Shown here in pieces: positions 1 through 11,503 of a DNA stretch of 64,000 nucleotides. Positions within the stretch are counted from its first letter, which is position 1; each line of letters starts with the position of its first letter. Location of the stretch: the NCBI GenBank assembly GCA_029964075.1, contig CM057147.1:25069513-25133512 (forward strand), written 5' to 3'. The stretch is from Patiria pectinifera. Taxonomy: Eukaryota > Echinodermata > Asteroidea > Valvatida > Asterinidae. The translations under genes and the position numbers were made by a program. Below the pieces are notes generated by a model. It was not told the DNA's origin. It saw only the letters and a program-made list of their open reading frames with translations, and did no database searches.

Positions 1-260
1 GAAAATACGCGGGACGCGCTGACAAAATTCGTCGCCCTAGCTCCGTGCTTAGAGCTACATAGGGTTTGCCCATGCTCCGTGGAAGCCCATTTCGGACACG
101 GCCTGAGGCGCCCACCGGACGTTGCATGGCCTTATGGGATACTTACCACGTAAGCGGCTCGGCGAGTCGGTCACTTTGGCCAGGCTCGAGTAAGCGCGAG
201 AACGTGAGAGGTAAATCGCGCGGGGGAAGTAATCGAAAGCACTAACATAAGTCACACAGT
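1..260. repeat. Dispersed repeat, partial copy (shared with both arms of the large inverted repeat)
   Basis: The stretch resembles 48,290-48,570 in the same orientation: both contain TTTCGGACACGGCCTGAGGC, then a GGACGT block, a CCTTATGG(A/G)ATACTTACC block, CTCGAGTAAGCGC and GAAGTAATCGAA. The copy is diverged and cut by the window edge. Short open frames inside it are shared with the other copies but look like passive by-products. Nothing else is seen up to the exon at 404. Confidence 0.7.
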
Positions 261-403
261 ACAAGATTGACAGTTTTTACTTTTGGCAAGAGGGGTTGTA
301 CGGCTTAACCCTGGACTGGATTTACTGGTTTATAACTAAAATACTGTTGTTTATAAAAGTCTGTATATTCAAGTTAATAAATGCTATTATCTCAAATTCC
401 TAC

Positions 404-3400
404 CTGGAAGACTAACTTCTTCTTGTACGTTCATGTCTAACTGCTGCAGATCCGCCGTGTCCGCATCTGCGTGGGTGTGATTTTAATAGAATTTGTCATC
501 GTTGTCAAATCATTGCTTACCCTTTTTAGTAAATACCAAATTGTGAATCATCTGACATTTTTCTTGCAACAAAAACTCGAAATCAGCGTTGTTGACACAT
601 GCAAATTGTGATGAGATCATAACACTTGAGTCAATCTGTCATCATAATACTGGAGTCAATCCGTCGTGAGGTGACTATTTAATAAGTCATCCCTCAATGC
701 ACACATTCTCTAGGGGCACTGAATGAAGTCAAACTGTTTGTGGCTTGTTGTCCGTAAAAGAAAATGAGGGTCGAAGTTTTAGGACTGAATACAAGAAGGA
801 AATGGATGTTTACAACGATGGTTTCAATAACAATTATGCGCAACTTTTAATTGTAATTCGTCCCAAAATCTTGCCAATAATTTGAATTGCAATCGATACA
901 AATTAAAATATGCGAACATGAAAGCCATCCGTTCCGCAGATTTTATATTAGTTTTCTGAAAATGAATTCCCATCTCCCAGCACTATGACAACCGACTGAT
1001 TACATGTACAGTATTTAACTTCTGGAGTCTATTTCCATTAAATTCATGTTCCCTTCTCACCTTCTCGACGAAACAACTTAATGTTGTCCTTTGCCGAAAC
1101 TATCATTTGCAGTTTTTTTCTGCCATAGGCAGAAGGCCTTTTAAGGGTAACGCCTGGAGGCATACCCACTGCCTTAATTTCTGAGAGATGCTTATAAGAC
1201 ATCTTCTTGTGTCCCGTTGCTTCCTCTGCATAACACACACAGAATTCAGATTTATCAAAATTAAAAATATAATTGAACACACTGAATTTGAAGTTGACTT
1301 TGCAACTATAAACTGACGTGTTCGTCCGTATACTTGAGGTTCCTTATTTTTCCAAAATATTTGTTCAAGGTTGGTATCTAAATGTCATGTTGTTTGGTTC
1401 CATCATGTGATTAAAAGCCTTAGTAGGCTACTGGTAAGGATGCTGTCGCTTATATAGGGACCATGCAATGGGATTTTTAAATACATTTAAAACAGCTTTC
1501 TTGCCATGTAGGCCTAACTATAACTGTCTATAACGTGTAGCAGTAAAAGGTGGACATTTCAACATTTCAATTTTTATGCTAATGAAAATTTCCATATTCA
1601 TGCACCAAAGTGTGATGTCATTCACGGCAGAGCAGTGTCTGCGAAGCTTTGTGCATAAAATATAATGTATTACACTTTTCTTCATTTTCTTGAAGTAAGT
1701 TCCACTTTTTACTTGCTTGAGGTGTTAAAGAGCTTGTTTGGACAATAGTAATGGCCAATATTTCTTCAAAGCTTTTTTTTTTGGGGGGGGTAATTTGGAA
1801 GGACTAATTTGTGTACTGTTCATAATGTACTTTTGACAAGAAGTTTTTTTGTGTGACAAAAGCAAAAGCGCCCCCTTATATGTATTGCTGAACAGATTTT
1901 CTAATAATTGAAAAACTACCACTTTCTTGTCACTTCCAATGAAAACAAATTTGAAGATCTTGTATATATTGTTCCAACACATATAGTAACGAGCATGAAA
2001 ACTGGATGAGCTGAATTATTAACATTGTATATTTCATTTAAGTCGGGCACTGCTCCTTTGCTATTGTTCGCTATACTCCCGGATGAAACACAAACAATCT
2101 TGCCATTAGCATTAACACTGCCTTTACCATGTGAGCGGGATGTGAATTGCAAAAAAACAATTCATTTCTGCACAAGCATTATGCAGATGTCATGTATCTT
2201 TTCTTTGTTTAGTTTAATGAATTGGTTCAATTTGGAATAACATGTGTTGTTTCTCAAATTTATTACAACTAGTGCAGTGCCCGTCAAAAATGGGACTGTG
2301 TTCGGGGCAGCAATTTATAACTACTCATGCAGACAACGCACACGATTCGTTGTTTTCACAACTATTATGTTGAACTCACTCTCACAGGTTGAACGCACAC
2401 TTTGTAGATGTTGCCATTCATTGGCACAGAAATGGTCTACTGCTGGTCAGTCCTAACTTGACAATGCATGAGTACATGTACGTAAATGCAGGGTACAGCC
2501 TGGTGTGTAATTAATATGGATTTCCCCAAAAGTAACCTTTCCGTTTTCCTTTTTTAAAAATGATAACAATTCCAATAACTGATGCAAGACATTTTGATGG
2601 TACAGATGCTTTAATTATAATTTTGTGTACAAATTGGCTTAGTTTTGTCACATCCAAAATGTCTTCTGAAGATCCAAAATGTTTATGGCAAAATCCATTC
2701 TAATTAATTCCTAAATTAATGTCATTGCTCTTTGAATGATACTTAAACTTACTGTATTTGGTGTTGAACAGGGCCTGCACTTTCTCTCTTAAGTGAGATG
2801 TATCTTCAATGGTCTCCCTGCTGGTCGGTGTCTCTGCAATGCAAAATGCATATCATTGGGTGTTTTGTTGAGGAATATACTGGCTCAACTCCCAATCTTG
2901 GTTTGTAGCCTCAAAGGGCTCGATCCAATGTGTAAATGTAAATAATTGATTTTTGTGGACCACAATTACTTTGCATGGGAATGGGGGAAAGAGAGTATAT
3001 TTTACAATACAACAACATCGCGAGTTTCATGTAATCATAATAAAAATACTCTCACCCGAGGAAGACATCCCAATAAAGAAGTCGTTGTCTAGGTTGCTGT
3101 TCTTGATGAAGTTCGCACCTTTGGTGCTCCCCGCTGATATAATGTTGCCCTTCTTTGGCATGATCATGAAGATCCATTCCATCTGTCCATCGAGGGGAGT
3201 CAGCTGTAGGGAGAAAAGAAAGAACAATCACGCTCGCACAAATGGGGAGATCGGTATATGTTCGGAGTCGAAATATGTTTGTGGCTGAGCAAGAACAAAA
3301 CAAAATCAACTTTAATATAGTCCACCAAAAACAGGTTCAGGTAAAGCATACACCAACATAATGACTAACGCATATATCTACAATTAGTTTCTTTTTATCT

Positions 3401-6107
3401 CCAAATGCATCAAGGGCGGATCCGTGGGAGGGAGGCAACGGTGGCCATGCCCGGCCATGCCCCCCCCCCACACACACACACAAAATAACCCCTTTTTCTT
3501 CTCTTTTTTTTGGGGGGGGGGGTAGTGACGTCGCTATTAAGGCAAGCACTGCGTACACCACCTTCTCTTCCCCCCAATTCAAAATTTGTCAAAGGGGTCA
3601 GAAATTGACTCAGATCGCACCACACAGAATTGTTGAGTACAAAAAAAATGTTCAGGGCCCTAGTAGGCCTCTAACACCACGCCGTAACTTTTGTAACCCA
3701 CTTTTTTGGGGATCAAAAATTGTTTGGGTCCCCTGAAAATTGTTTTCTGGATCCGCCCTTGGAATGCGTTTTAAAATGCAACAAGATGCTGCACAGATCT
3801 CACCATTTTTTCAACGTCTTTTGTCACACTGACAGCGAGTTTGTGTTTCTCTGGTGGGGACTCGACGTTGGGGCTCCACGTCTTCAAGTTTGCTTCCTTC
3901 TGTAGGGTGGCTATCTTTTCAGGACATTTCTTCTCCTGTTTCCACGCCTTAGCAGCGGCAGACAACGTTTGTTGTCTATTGGAGCCCTTCAGGTCTAAAC
4001 CAAGGAACAATATTAAGAGAGGTTTAGGCCTATATTATTGCAATGCTGATGTTATTCCTTTCATTCCCAATTTTTTTGTTAATTACACATTGTGTTGTCG
4101 TACCTTACGTGTTTATTGGCCAGAGAGTCTAAGACCTGTTCAAATATTTTGCTTTCGAATCCATGGTGTTTAGAGAACTTAACACAAATTGCAGTTCGTA
4201 GAACATTACAAAATGAAAATCTCAAAGATATCTCTTGAGTTTTGCATTGTAATGTTCTAAGAACTGCAATTTGTGTACGATTTGTTTTAAATACCATGGA
4301 TTAGAAAGCAACCGATTTGAACAGGTCTGACTGGCAAACAAACTCACGGAGCTATGAAACAAAATTTCAAGAATCCATTTGGGCCTTGAATACGCGAGTC
4401 AACTTGAAGAGTTTCTTTCATCAAGTAGCAGCACACCAGTCTCATCACATGCACGAGGTAACTATGTGGTTCTTGACAGTTGCCCACCAAAGTGTGGGGG
4501 GGGGGCCGTCGGGGAGATTGAACCCATCCCCCTCCACACCAATTTTTCATTTTGTCTGTTTGTTTGTTTGTTTGTTGGGGTGTTGGGGTGTGTGTTTTTT
4601 TTTTTTTTTGGGGGGGGGGGCTTGGCTGGTTTTAATCTCTGGAAAACGAACATATAATACATAGGCCTGCACCTACATCTTGGAACCGGGGTGGGGTGGG
4701 GTAGGTTTAGGGTTAGAAATAGGGTTTGGGTTACAGAATTGGGATTAGGGATAGGGTACGTTTTTGTCAGCCCCCCCCCCCCCGACAAACATAGGCGTTC
4801 CACTGGAACTTGATTCCAATGCAAATGCTCCAATTGTATTCTGTTTTAATATACACATTTTTGTATGAGTTTTTGGGAATTGCCAATGGGTGATTGACAC
4901 AGGACAACGAATATGTATGAGCGATGTGCACCGGCAAGGCCCTTACTTTACTTCATGACTGCTTACATTTACTTTCCAATGAGAAACTGACAGAGAAATT
5001 TTCTTTGTATTGTTTTGTAAGACGGTTTAATATACATTTATATAATTGAGCCTGTTTCCGTGTGTCAGCTTTACATAACATTTGGTTGATCGCGGTTGCC
5101 AGCAAAATTGCCTCTAGTGCCTTTGTCCTTAACATTGGATTCAACTTACTTTTTTCAGCCAGATACTTTTGTAGAAAGACAGCATAAGCTGAGCTTCGCC
5201 TCTTTCGTAGTTGGGGTCTTACCGTCACACGGGAAGGATTCTTTTTCTGTTTCTTTCGTGAGATCCATCGCTATACATAAGATAAAAAACATAATATCCA
5301 TATATTATGACGCTAGTGGAAATTTGCCAATTACTCTTGTCTGTCAACAATTGTGTTCATCCATATTCAGAGCTTTTAAGAGCGATAATTATAATAGTCC
5401 ACTCTGCAATCAGATTAAAGGAAATTGCGGGCTTCATTGGGGTGCTGGGGTGTTTGTTTGTTTGTTTGTTTGTTGGGGGTGTTGGGGGGGGGTGTTGTGG
5501 TGTTTGTTTGTTTTTGTTTGGTACGATACCGTGCGCAAAAAAACATTAAAAAGGTAGGCAATTTTTCATTTTGAAATTGGAAAGCACGGACCTTTTGCAA
5601 AATATAATGAAAGAAAGACTGTACGTGATCATAATACATACCTTTACGTACTTTACAGACTTCCCGGTTTCTGTACTCGCGTTTTGAACTCTTTCCCTCA
5701 AATCAACGGTCCCATATCCCCTCATGCCGTCTCCCCAGTGCCGCTCTAAAATTTCTTGAACTCTAATTGAAATTAGAAACAAAAGTTGAAATTATAAAAG
5801 TCCATTCAAGACACAAGCAAAAGAGAAGAGGAAGACACACAACAACATCAGCAACAAATAAAATGTCCTTGACACAGATTTTCTACCAAAAAAGTAAAAG
5901 ACATCAACAAAAGGAATTAACATTCATCACTAGAACAACCCCGGCCGCCGAAACCCTTGCGATTCATGTTGCTCCCATCATCATTCCTGGTACCCAGTGT
6001 GGAAAGTAATGTTAATGTACGCGTTTTGTTTATTAAATCATTGATGTTATGAAAGTAAAGTCAACTTCGGCTTACCGTTGCTCTTCAGCATTTTCCGACC
6101 CCATCAT
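404..6107 (-). CDS. Multi-exon gene for a basic HMG-box-like protein (3' end outside window)
   Basis: Coding exons in transcript order: 6076-6107, 5642-5762, 5150-5270, 3804-3994, 3056-3203, 2753-2833, 1061-1225 and 404-466. Every junction is GT-AG and the phases match at all seven joins, giving 307 complete residues with no stop. The start is a double ATG (6102-6107), and the first exon ends at GTAAGC. Residues about 56-76 are very Lys/Arg-rich. SSAYAVFLQKY (77-87) followed by SAAAKAWKQ (103-111) and a Lys-rich third helix resembles HMG-box helices 1-3, so a nuclear DNA-binding role is inferred. A second basic patch, LKRPSAYGRKK, lies in the 1061-1225 exon. The last visible exon ends in phase 1 at a GTAGGA donor, so the gene continues beyond the left edge. 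The rest of the protein matches no family I recognise. It is on the same strand as the KDZ gene, whose stop lies 5 kb upstream of this ATG. The gene structure is well supported; the HMG assignment is moderate. Confidence 0.72.
1061..3203 (-). CDS. Three downstream exons of the HMG-box-like gene
   Basis: Exon 3056-3203 has a strong acceptor (pyrimidine tract, then CTACAG) and a GTGAGA donor; its codons favour G or C in the third position, as expected of real coding sequence. Exon 2753-2833 begins after TTGCAG and ends at GTAAGT. Exon 1061-1225 begins after TTATGCAG and ends at GTGAGA. All three junctions are phase 1. The first exon encodes a hydrophobic block, MEWIFMIMPKKG, of unknown role. 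The intron between 1226 and 2752 contains a copy of the AAAGGGTCC repeat family near 1.5 kb. Confidence 0.68.
1453..1760. repeat. Diverged copy of the AAAGGGTCC-type MITE family, inside an intron
   Basis: It begins with TAGGGACCATGCAATGGGAT and contains ATGAAAATTTCCATATTCATG and GTGTGATGTCATTCACGGCAG. These match, with changes, the blocks at 52,511-53,082 and about 57,420-57,860. Its right end is not resolved. Confidence 0.5.
3804..5270 (-). CDS. Two exons carrying the HMG-box-like core
   Basis: Exon 5150-5270 follows a pyrimidine-rich acceptor ending TTATGTATAG and closes at GTAAGT in phase 1. Exon 3804-3994 starts after TTGGTTTAG and restores the frame. Two other frames of the first exon are also partly open; one begins ATGGATCTCACG but stops before the donor. 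The chosen frame is the only one that joins in phase on both sides and yields the S-A-Y-x-V-F ... A-A-x-x-W spacing of an HMG box. The box is therefore split by an intron between helix 1 and helix 2. Confidence 0.65.
4111..4343. repeat. Fold-back (palindromic) element of about 230 bp
   Basis: The two halves are reverse complements over most of their length. CCTGTTCAAAT pairs with ATTTGAACAGG, AATCCATGGT with ACCATGGATT, and ACACAAATTGCAGTTC with GAACTGCAATTTGTGT. The arms are roughly 100 bp with a short loop near 4,225. It lies in the intron between the two HMG-box exons. It is probably a palindromic MITE; no coding capacity. Confidence 0.75.
4480..4790. repeat. Low-complexity block: poly-G, TTTG microsatellite, T/G tract, telomere-like repeats
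   Basis: It holds a G run near 4,496, a TTTG microsatellite (4,556-4,577), a long T run followed by a long G run (4,595-4,620), degenerate TTAGGG-like words (4,702-4,760) and a C run near 4,770. A second TTTG block lies at 5,450-5,520. The apparent open frames here are artefacts of the biased composition. Confidence 0.8.
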
Positions 6108-7138
6108 GAAAACACGACAGCGAAATATCTCAAAAATCCAATTGTACGTAGTTGTTCCGCTGTGGAGTTGCAGTCTTGCCAGCCTTAGGAATTATGTGAG
6201 GGCCACTACACCGCAAATGCAGAATGGTCAACTTGCATTATACTGTACTGCGCTGTCAAGCCACGTTTCATAATCTGTTGGCCGATTGCACGGTCAGCAC
6301 AATTTCATCATGTTCCTCCCCCTTGATCTCAGGAAACCTCCTGAAACTTATCACAGGGGTTAATGGCATTCTCGGTCTTCATTCTTTCGGCATACATGTG
6401 CACTGTAAATGTACCACCTTCACAACAAAAAAACAACTTTTGAGGGATGAGTGAAGTCTGTGGGCACTGAATTTCATTAAACTGGACCTATCACGGGACG
6501 CTGAAAGTACGAATTTGAAAATTAACTCGGACAGCATTAATTGAACTCATTTTTGCCAACCGCCGCACAATTTCATCCAGACATTATGATACTTCATGTT
6601 TTCCACACAACCATAACACTCTCGAGTAAAGGCAAATTAATGAAGAACTTGTTAGGGGGGGGGGGGGTAGGTTTACAATAGTCATATAAAATGCCCCTCC
6701 AAGTTCAAATTTTTGCAAGTTAGCGAAGCTGTCCGGAAATGAATGGCCTGCGATTCACATAGTAAATATGATGCCTTGCGGGAGAGTCAAAATTCTGAAG
6801 TGAGATTACAAATTTAGGAAAGTTAATTAGTGTGATCCTGTTTTCACATGCAAATCTATATGTGAATTGTTTTAAAAAAAACTCTACTCATTATCGAACT
6901 CAGTTTAATTTTCTGGAGTAGCATATAGCTAGCCCATTTTAAGTCTTTTTATTTCTGTCGTTTATTTTTCCAATTAATGGAAAAATTGAATTATTTTTTC
7001 CGTTATTTTTTTTCCAATTAATGGGGCTACAGTGGCTCCACTTGTTTCTCCGTCTATATATATATATAGATAAGTCATGTAAAAAAACACACCAGAAGTA
7101 TACCCCTATTCACAAGTTGATCGTTTTGAGTTTAGTTA
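6108..7138. other. Upstream region of the HMG-box-like gene; no gene seen
   Basis: This should contain the 5' UTR and promoter. I see no TATA box at a convincing distance. It holds a 14-base G run (6,655-6,668), two copies of a TTTTTTCCAATTAATGG word (near 6,966 and 7,008) and a short TA microsatellite at about 7,055. Confidence 0.5.
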
Positions 7139-7687
7139 GTTAACTTGCACCAGTCTGGTCTGGATTCTGTTCCAGAACGAAAACGTTTATCACGACGACT
7201 GCTGTACTGGTATATGAAATATTATTCTACATGACGGTCTCTGTCCTTTTGAAAGTTGAAGTACAAACAACAAAGTTTATGTTGATGATCGGGGCCGAAA
7301 ATATAGTGTAGATTGCACTGATACGTTTGAGAGACTATTATGAGTTTACTGTTATATGGCGCCCTCTTGCATCGTGTTGTAAAAAAATAATTATCGCGTC
7401 ATTATTTTAATCCTTTAAAAATGTCGATTAATTACTTCCTGTAATTTTTCCCAGTATAAAATGGTATTTTCTTAAAGAGAAAATAATAAAGATTGAAACT
7501 ACGATGAAAAGGAATTTCAATTGCAAACTTCATTTTTCGAGGAAATGTTCATTTTGAGATGTAGTGGTCTTGTTACCGCTGTATCTTCAATACTCATTTT
7601 TTCTTATCTTTGGCCTCATTTCCAATTGTATGAAATTTAGTTTTTATTTAAACCAAAATTGGAAAATGTTGATTTTATTGTTCATTA
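7139..7687. repeat. Direct repeat, copy 1
   Basis: It starts GTTAACTTGCACCAGTCT and ends near GATTTTATTGTTCAT. It matches 8157-8711 at a constant offset of about 1,018 bp with scattered substitutions and small indels. Shared landmarks are ACTATTATGAGTTTACT, AATTATCGCGTCATTATTTT and GTGGTCTTGTTACCGCTG. No open frame is conserved between the copies. Confidence 0.8.
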
Positions 7688-8156
7688 ATAAGTTATTCCA
7701 TGGGGATGTCGTCAACTCGCAAAAGACAGGCTTGCATTAGAAAGAATGTCCTTTATTTCATTTGGGGGAGCTGAGATTTTGTTTCAATTAACGATTTCGG
7801 GGCTCTGTGGGCCTAGAGGAGTTTTGTACTGACTACGTCAGTCTTTTTGTGCTTTCGCCAGTGGGAATGGCTATTTGTACACCACGTGTTGTGCTTTGTA
7901 AATGTTGTAATTGTCAATTTGTCGGCGAATAGGCCCTTAAGCGTCCACTATATCGTTTGTTGAACTTGAGTTGTAATAATTTTCAATCGCCTTTTTCTTC
8001 ACAGATGGTATGTGTTTATGCAATATATAAATATATTATTAAGAAAAAAAGAAGATAAATCATGCCAAATACAAAAGAAATATTTCAATATTTATATATA
8101 AATATAGAGAACCCCGGATTTGAGTTATCCGCTCAAGTAGAGCGTTGGAGTTGAAA

Positions 8157-8711
8157 GTTAACTTGCACCAGTCTAGACTGAATTTTGGTGCGGAATTTAA
8201 ACGTTTATCACACCAATGCTGTGCGCGTACATGGATATTATTCTATTAGACACTCTTCGTCCTTTCCAAAGTTTACATACAACCCCCCAAAAAACTGATA
8301 TTGCCTTTATCGGGGCCAAAAATACAGCAAGATTTCACCGATACACTCGAGCGACTATTATGAGTTTACTATTACAGGGCGCCCTCTTGCCTCGTGTTTT
8401 AAAAGAAATAATTATCGCGTCATTATTTTAATCCTTAAAAAATATCGATTAATTACTTCCTCTATTTTTTCCCAATTAAAAATGGTATTTCTTTAAAGAA
8501 AAAATAACAAAGATTAAAACTACGATGAAAAGGAATTTCAATTGCAAACTTCATTTTTTGAGGAAATGTTCATCTTGGGGAGTAGTGGTCTTGTTACCGC
8601 TGTATCTTCAATACTCATTTTTTCTTATCTTTGGCCTCATTTCCAAATTCAATGAAATTCAGTTTTTCATTTAAGCCAAAACTGGAGTATGTTGATTTCA
8701 TTGTTCATTTT
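8157..8711. repeat. Direct repeat, copy 2
   Basis: Second copy of the unit at 7139-7687, in the same orientation. The 470-bp spacer between them (7,688-8,156) has no recognisable content. The arrangement fits a local duplication or two insertions of one element; there are no retroviral genes between the copies that would make them LTRs of one element. Confidence 0.8.
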
Positions 8712-10506
8712 TTTCACAAGGTATTTCGAGATCAATGTTGTCGTCGACTTGCAACTGGCAGGGTAAAGGAATAACGTATGTTGTCTTTTATTATTCGGCC
8801 GGGGGGGGGGGCCTTGCTTTCAATTTCCGATATTTGGGTTACATGAGCGGGTTTCAGTCCCGCTGACTCTGTCATGTCCTACGTTTGTACGTTTTCAATG
8901 GTATTTTTTTTTTGGGGGGGGGGTTAATGCCCGTTCGTTAATGCATTGGGCCTACTGTTATGCACTTTCCTTCACCAAATAAATTATCATTTTGCATGTC
9001 GCCCATAAAAATCGACAGGTTCAGTGCAACCTCAAGATAACTACATGACTTGTATAGTATAAGGTTTCCGGCTGATATTTGTTTCCAAATTAGTCATGCG
9101 AAAAAGCGAATCAGTACACCCGTAAAAGTACTACTTCAAATCAATACTCCATTTGAATAATTTTCTTTCCGCCTTATTTTTCATTAATGCATTCATTATT
9201 AAATTCTTTCCGAATTAATTTCTTCAAATTTTCTTTCCTTAGATATACTTTCACTTGAAAGTAAATAAGTGGTTTTGAAAAATTATTCATATCAACTGGG
9301 ATAATGAAATACCAATACATGTCTTAACAGAATGCACAACGTGAATTTGGTGAACAGCTGGAAATTTTAATGGCAATAAAATGTGGTCATATTAAACTAC
9401 ATAAGTTTATACAACTTATTAAGCATGACATATCCTTATGTACAATTTGTCTTCTTTCAATACAGTAGACGGCAACATAATATTGCGAAACCAGTTTACA
9501 CAAGCAAAACATGTCACACATGCATCAAGGACATGACTATGATACATGTACGTAATATAAACATACACGAACCGTAATTAAAATAATTTGAAAGTAGCAT
9601 ATTGAATGTATGTAAAGGCCCATTACATAACAAACTGTGTACATAGAAAATTTGCAGTCATAACACACATCGATGTGAATTCGGACCCTGAACTGAACTA
9701 GAATATGCAAACACATTTCTAACAAGGTCATTGGGACTTCACACAAAAAAACTTGTTGTAGCAGGTACAGTAACTTGTATTATCAGTAATAAAACAAAAA
9801 GCAAAACAAACACTTGGGACCTAAAACTGTCCTTGCTATAAGCAGGGTTCAACTGTAATCTTTAATAAGCCGTGGCGTGTCTGGGTCTGGGGTCTGGGGT
9901 CCGGTGGGGTGGATGTTTGTCCAAACACGACAGCCCAACTGTTTTCATCCGTAAACAATCTTCATTCCCCCCCCCCCCCATCTCAAGTACCATTTCCAGA
10001 ATGCTGGTGCTTTTAATTACAATGTACTTAAAAACCTATAGGATGCTAAACTGAATCACCTTTTCGACAGATATGCCCAGTTGAAACTCTCTGATTAAAA
10101 CAATTCTTGCAATTGGCAAGAAACCCACACAATTGTTACAACTACGAAGGTACAGTACTTTAAATCATGAGCTTCAAAATAGGTTGAATAACCTATAATT
10201 ACCGGTTGCGGTAGATTACAAGAGGAAATCAAATAGTGCTTTCCTGTTTAATTGCACAATAATGAGCTGGTTGCTAAATTCACAGAAATTCACACAACAA
10301 AACATCCAAAATAATCCGGTCTGAGTGTATGATCATAAGGGAACCACCCATATTATATACGCTAAACAAGAGCAATATGACAGGGTGTCACTTCATGTTG
10401 AATGAGTGCAGTGACGTATCCAGTGGGGGGGGGGGGGGAACAAGTCAATAGCCCCTGGAAACATGTTTTCAACATTATAAACACCTGTCTTCAAACACAC
10501 ACGCAG
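8712..10506. other. Non-coding stretch between the repeats and the MITE
   Basis: AT-rich, with G runs at about 8,801 and 8,916, a C run at about 9,966 and a G run at about 10,427. I see no splice-flanked open frame and no gene. Confidence 0.5.
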
Positions 10507-11027
10507 TTAAAGGGAATGTACATCATTGGCTTTTACCGTGATTTTCAGAAATGAACTATTTGAGGGGTTATTATAATACATTTGTGGATCAAATATTGTT
10601 ACACTGACATGTTTGAAGTTTTGTGTTCGAAAATGCTGGAAAAATCAAGAAAAACAAAAATGTTCAAGTAGTCTGGTTCCCTGACTCCACTAAGGATAAA
10701 TGGATCAATTTGTAGATGCCGGAAAACTGTAAGGTAAGGGAACCAGTCTAGCTGGCCTCCACCTGTTCATGAACATGTAACCAACAGCAAACAAAATTCG
10801 TAAATTTGGAGTAGTAGTGGAAAGATAGTTAGGTTTTTCGAATGATGGTCGGCCAGCCACCGTTGGAAATGTATACAAACATTTCATTTTCTTGAAAATG
10901 ACTTCACACCATGTAAAATAATTTTACAGGGTGCTTTAGACTGTCATTTACCATCATCCTGAAAAAGAATTTCGTAAAACTTGATAGTTTTTTTTTCGAT
11001 GTTTGCAAATGTTGTATATTCCCTTGA
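10507..11027 (-). mobile_element. TTAA-type MITE, copy 1 (family also at 31.3 and 37.1 kb)
   Basis: About 520 bp, with short inverted ends of the form AAAGGGAATRTACAWCATT. The left edge is TTAA; the right edge is altered to TTGA. It is reversed relative to the two other copies. Landmarks are AACCAGTCTAGCTGGCCTCC and GTTCATGAACATGTAACC. It ends about 90 bp downstream of the KDZ stop codon, so it may form part of that gene's 3' UTR. Confidence 0.8.
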
Positions 11028-11116
11028 ATGAAATTCTGCAGTGAGAAGGATGGGGAGGGCCACAGTGCTTCATTATGTGCTCAACTGTAAACTGGAACCA
11101 CAACTCTGTATTGAAC

Positions 11117-11503
11117 TTATACATTAATTATATCCTCGACGTCGCTGTCATCTTCATCACTGTCGTCACCATCACTCATATCATCCCAATCATACAAGTA
11201 AGCACTTGGCATAGTGTCATGAAAGGAAGGTTCAAACAATGCCTTATAATTTTCCAAATTTCTAGCTAGGTCATTAATTTTGGCCCTGAGGAGAACTCCC
11301 TTGCCTAATTGACCCTCCCTAAGGCAAGTTGCACTAGCCTGCTGGTAACCCCTCAGCTGAGACCTGGTGAATTCTAGGACGTTTTTCATTTCTTGGGTCA
11401 GGATGGACTTCTCCTCAGAAGCCCTGTCCAGTAGATTTTGCAAATCTACCGCTTTCCGGCGGATGGCGTCTGGCAGTCGTGTCTGGTCCGTGTGCTTACT
11501 AAC
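11117..11503 (-). CDS. KDZ gene, last exon with acidic C-terminus
   Basis: Acceptor CCACAAACAG precedes a 128-codon open frame ending in TAA. It starts with a helical region (LPDAIRRKAVDLQNLLDRAS) and ends with a tail rich in Asp, Glu and Ser (DDMSDGDDSDEDDSDVED). No AATAAA is obvious in the 90 bp before the neighbouring MITE. Confidence 0.8.
   Translation of the reverse strand, partial: VSKHTDQTRLPDAIRRKAVDLQNLLDRASEEKSILTQEMKNVLEFTRSQLRGYQQASATCLREGQLGKGVLLRAKINDLARNLENYKALFEPSFHDTMPSAYLYDWDDMSDGDDSDEDDSDVEDIINV

Noticed and set aside
7139..8711. Paired LTRs of a retrotransposon
   Set aside because: The 470-bp spacer has no gag or pol sequence, primer-binding site or polypurine tract that I can see.
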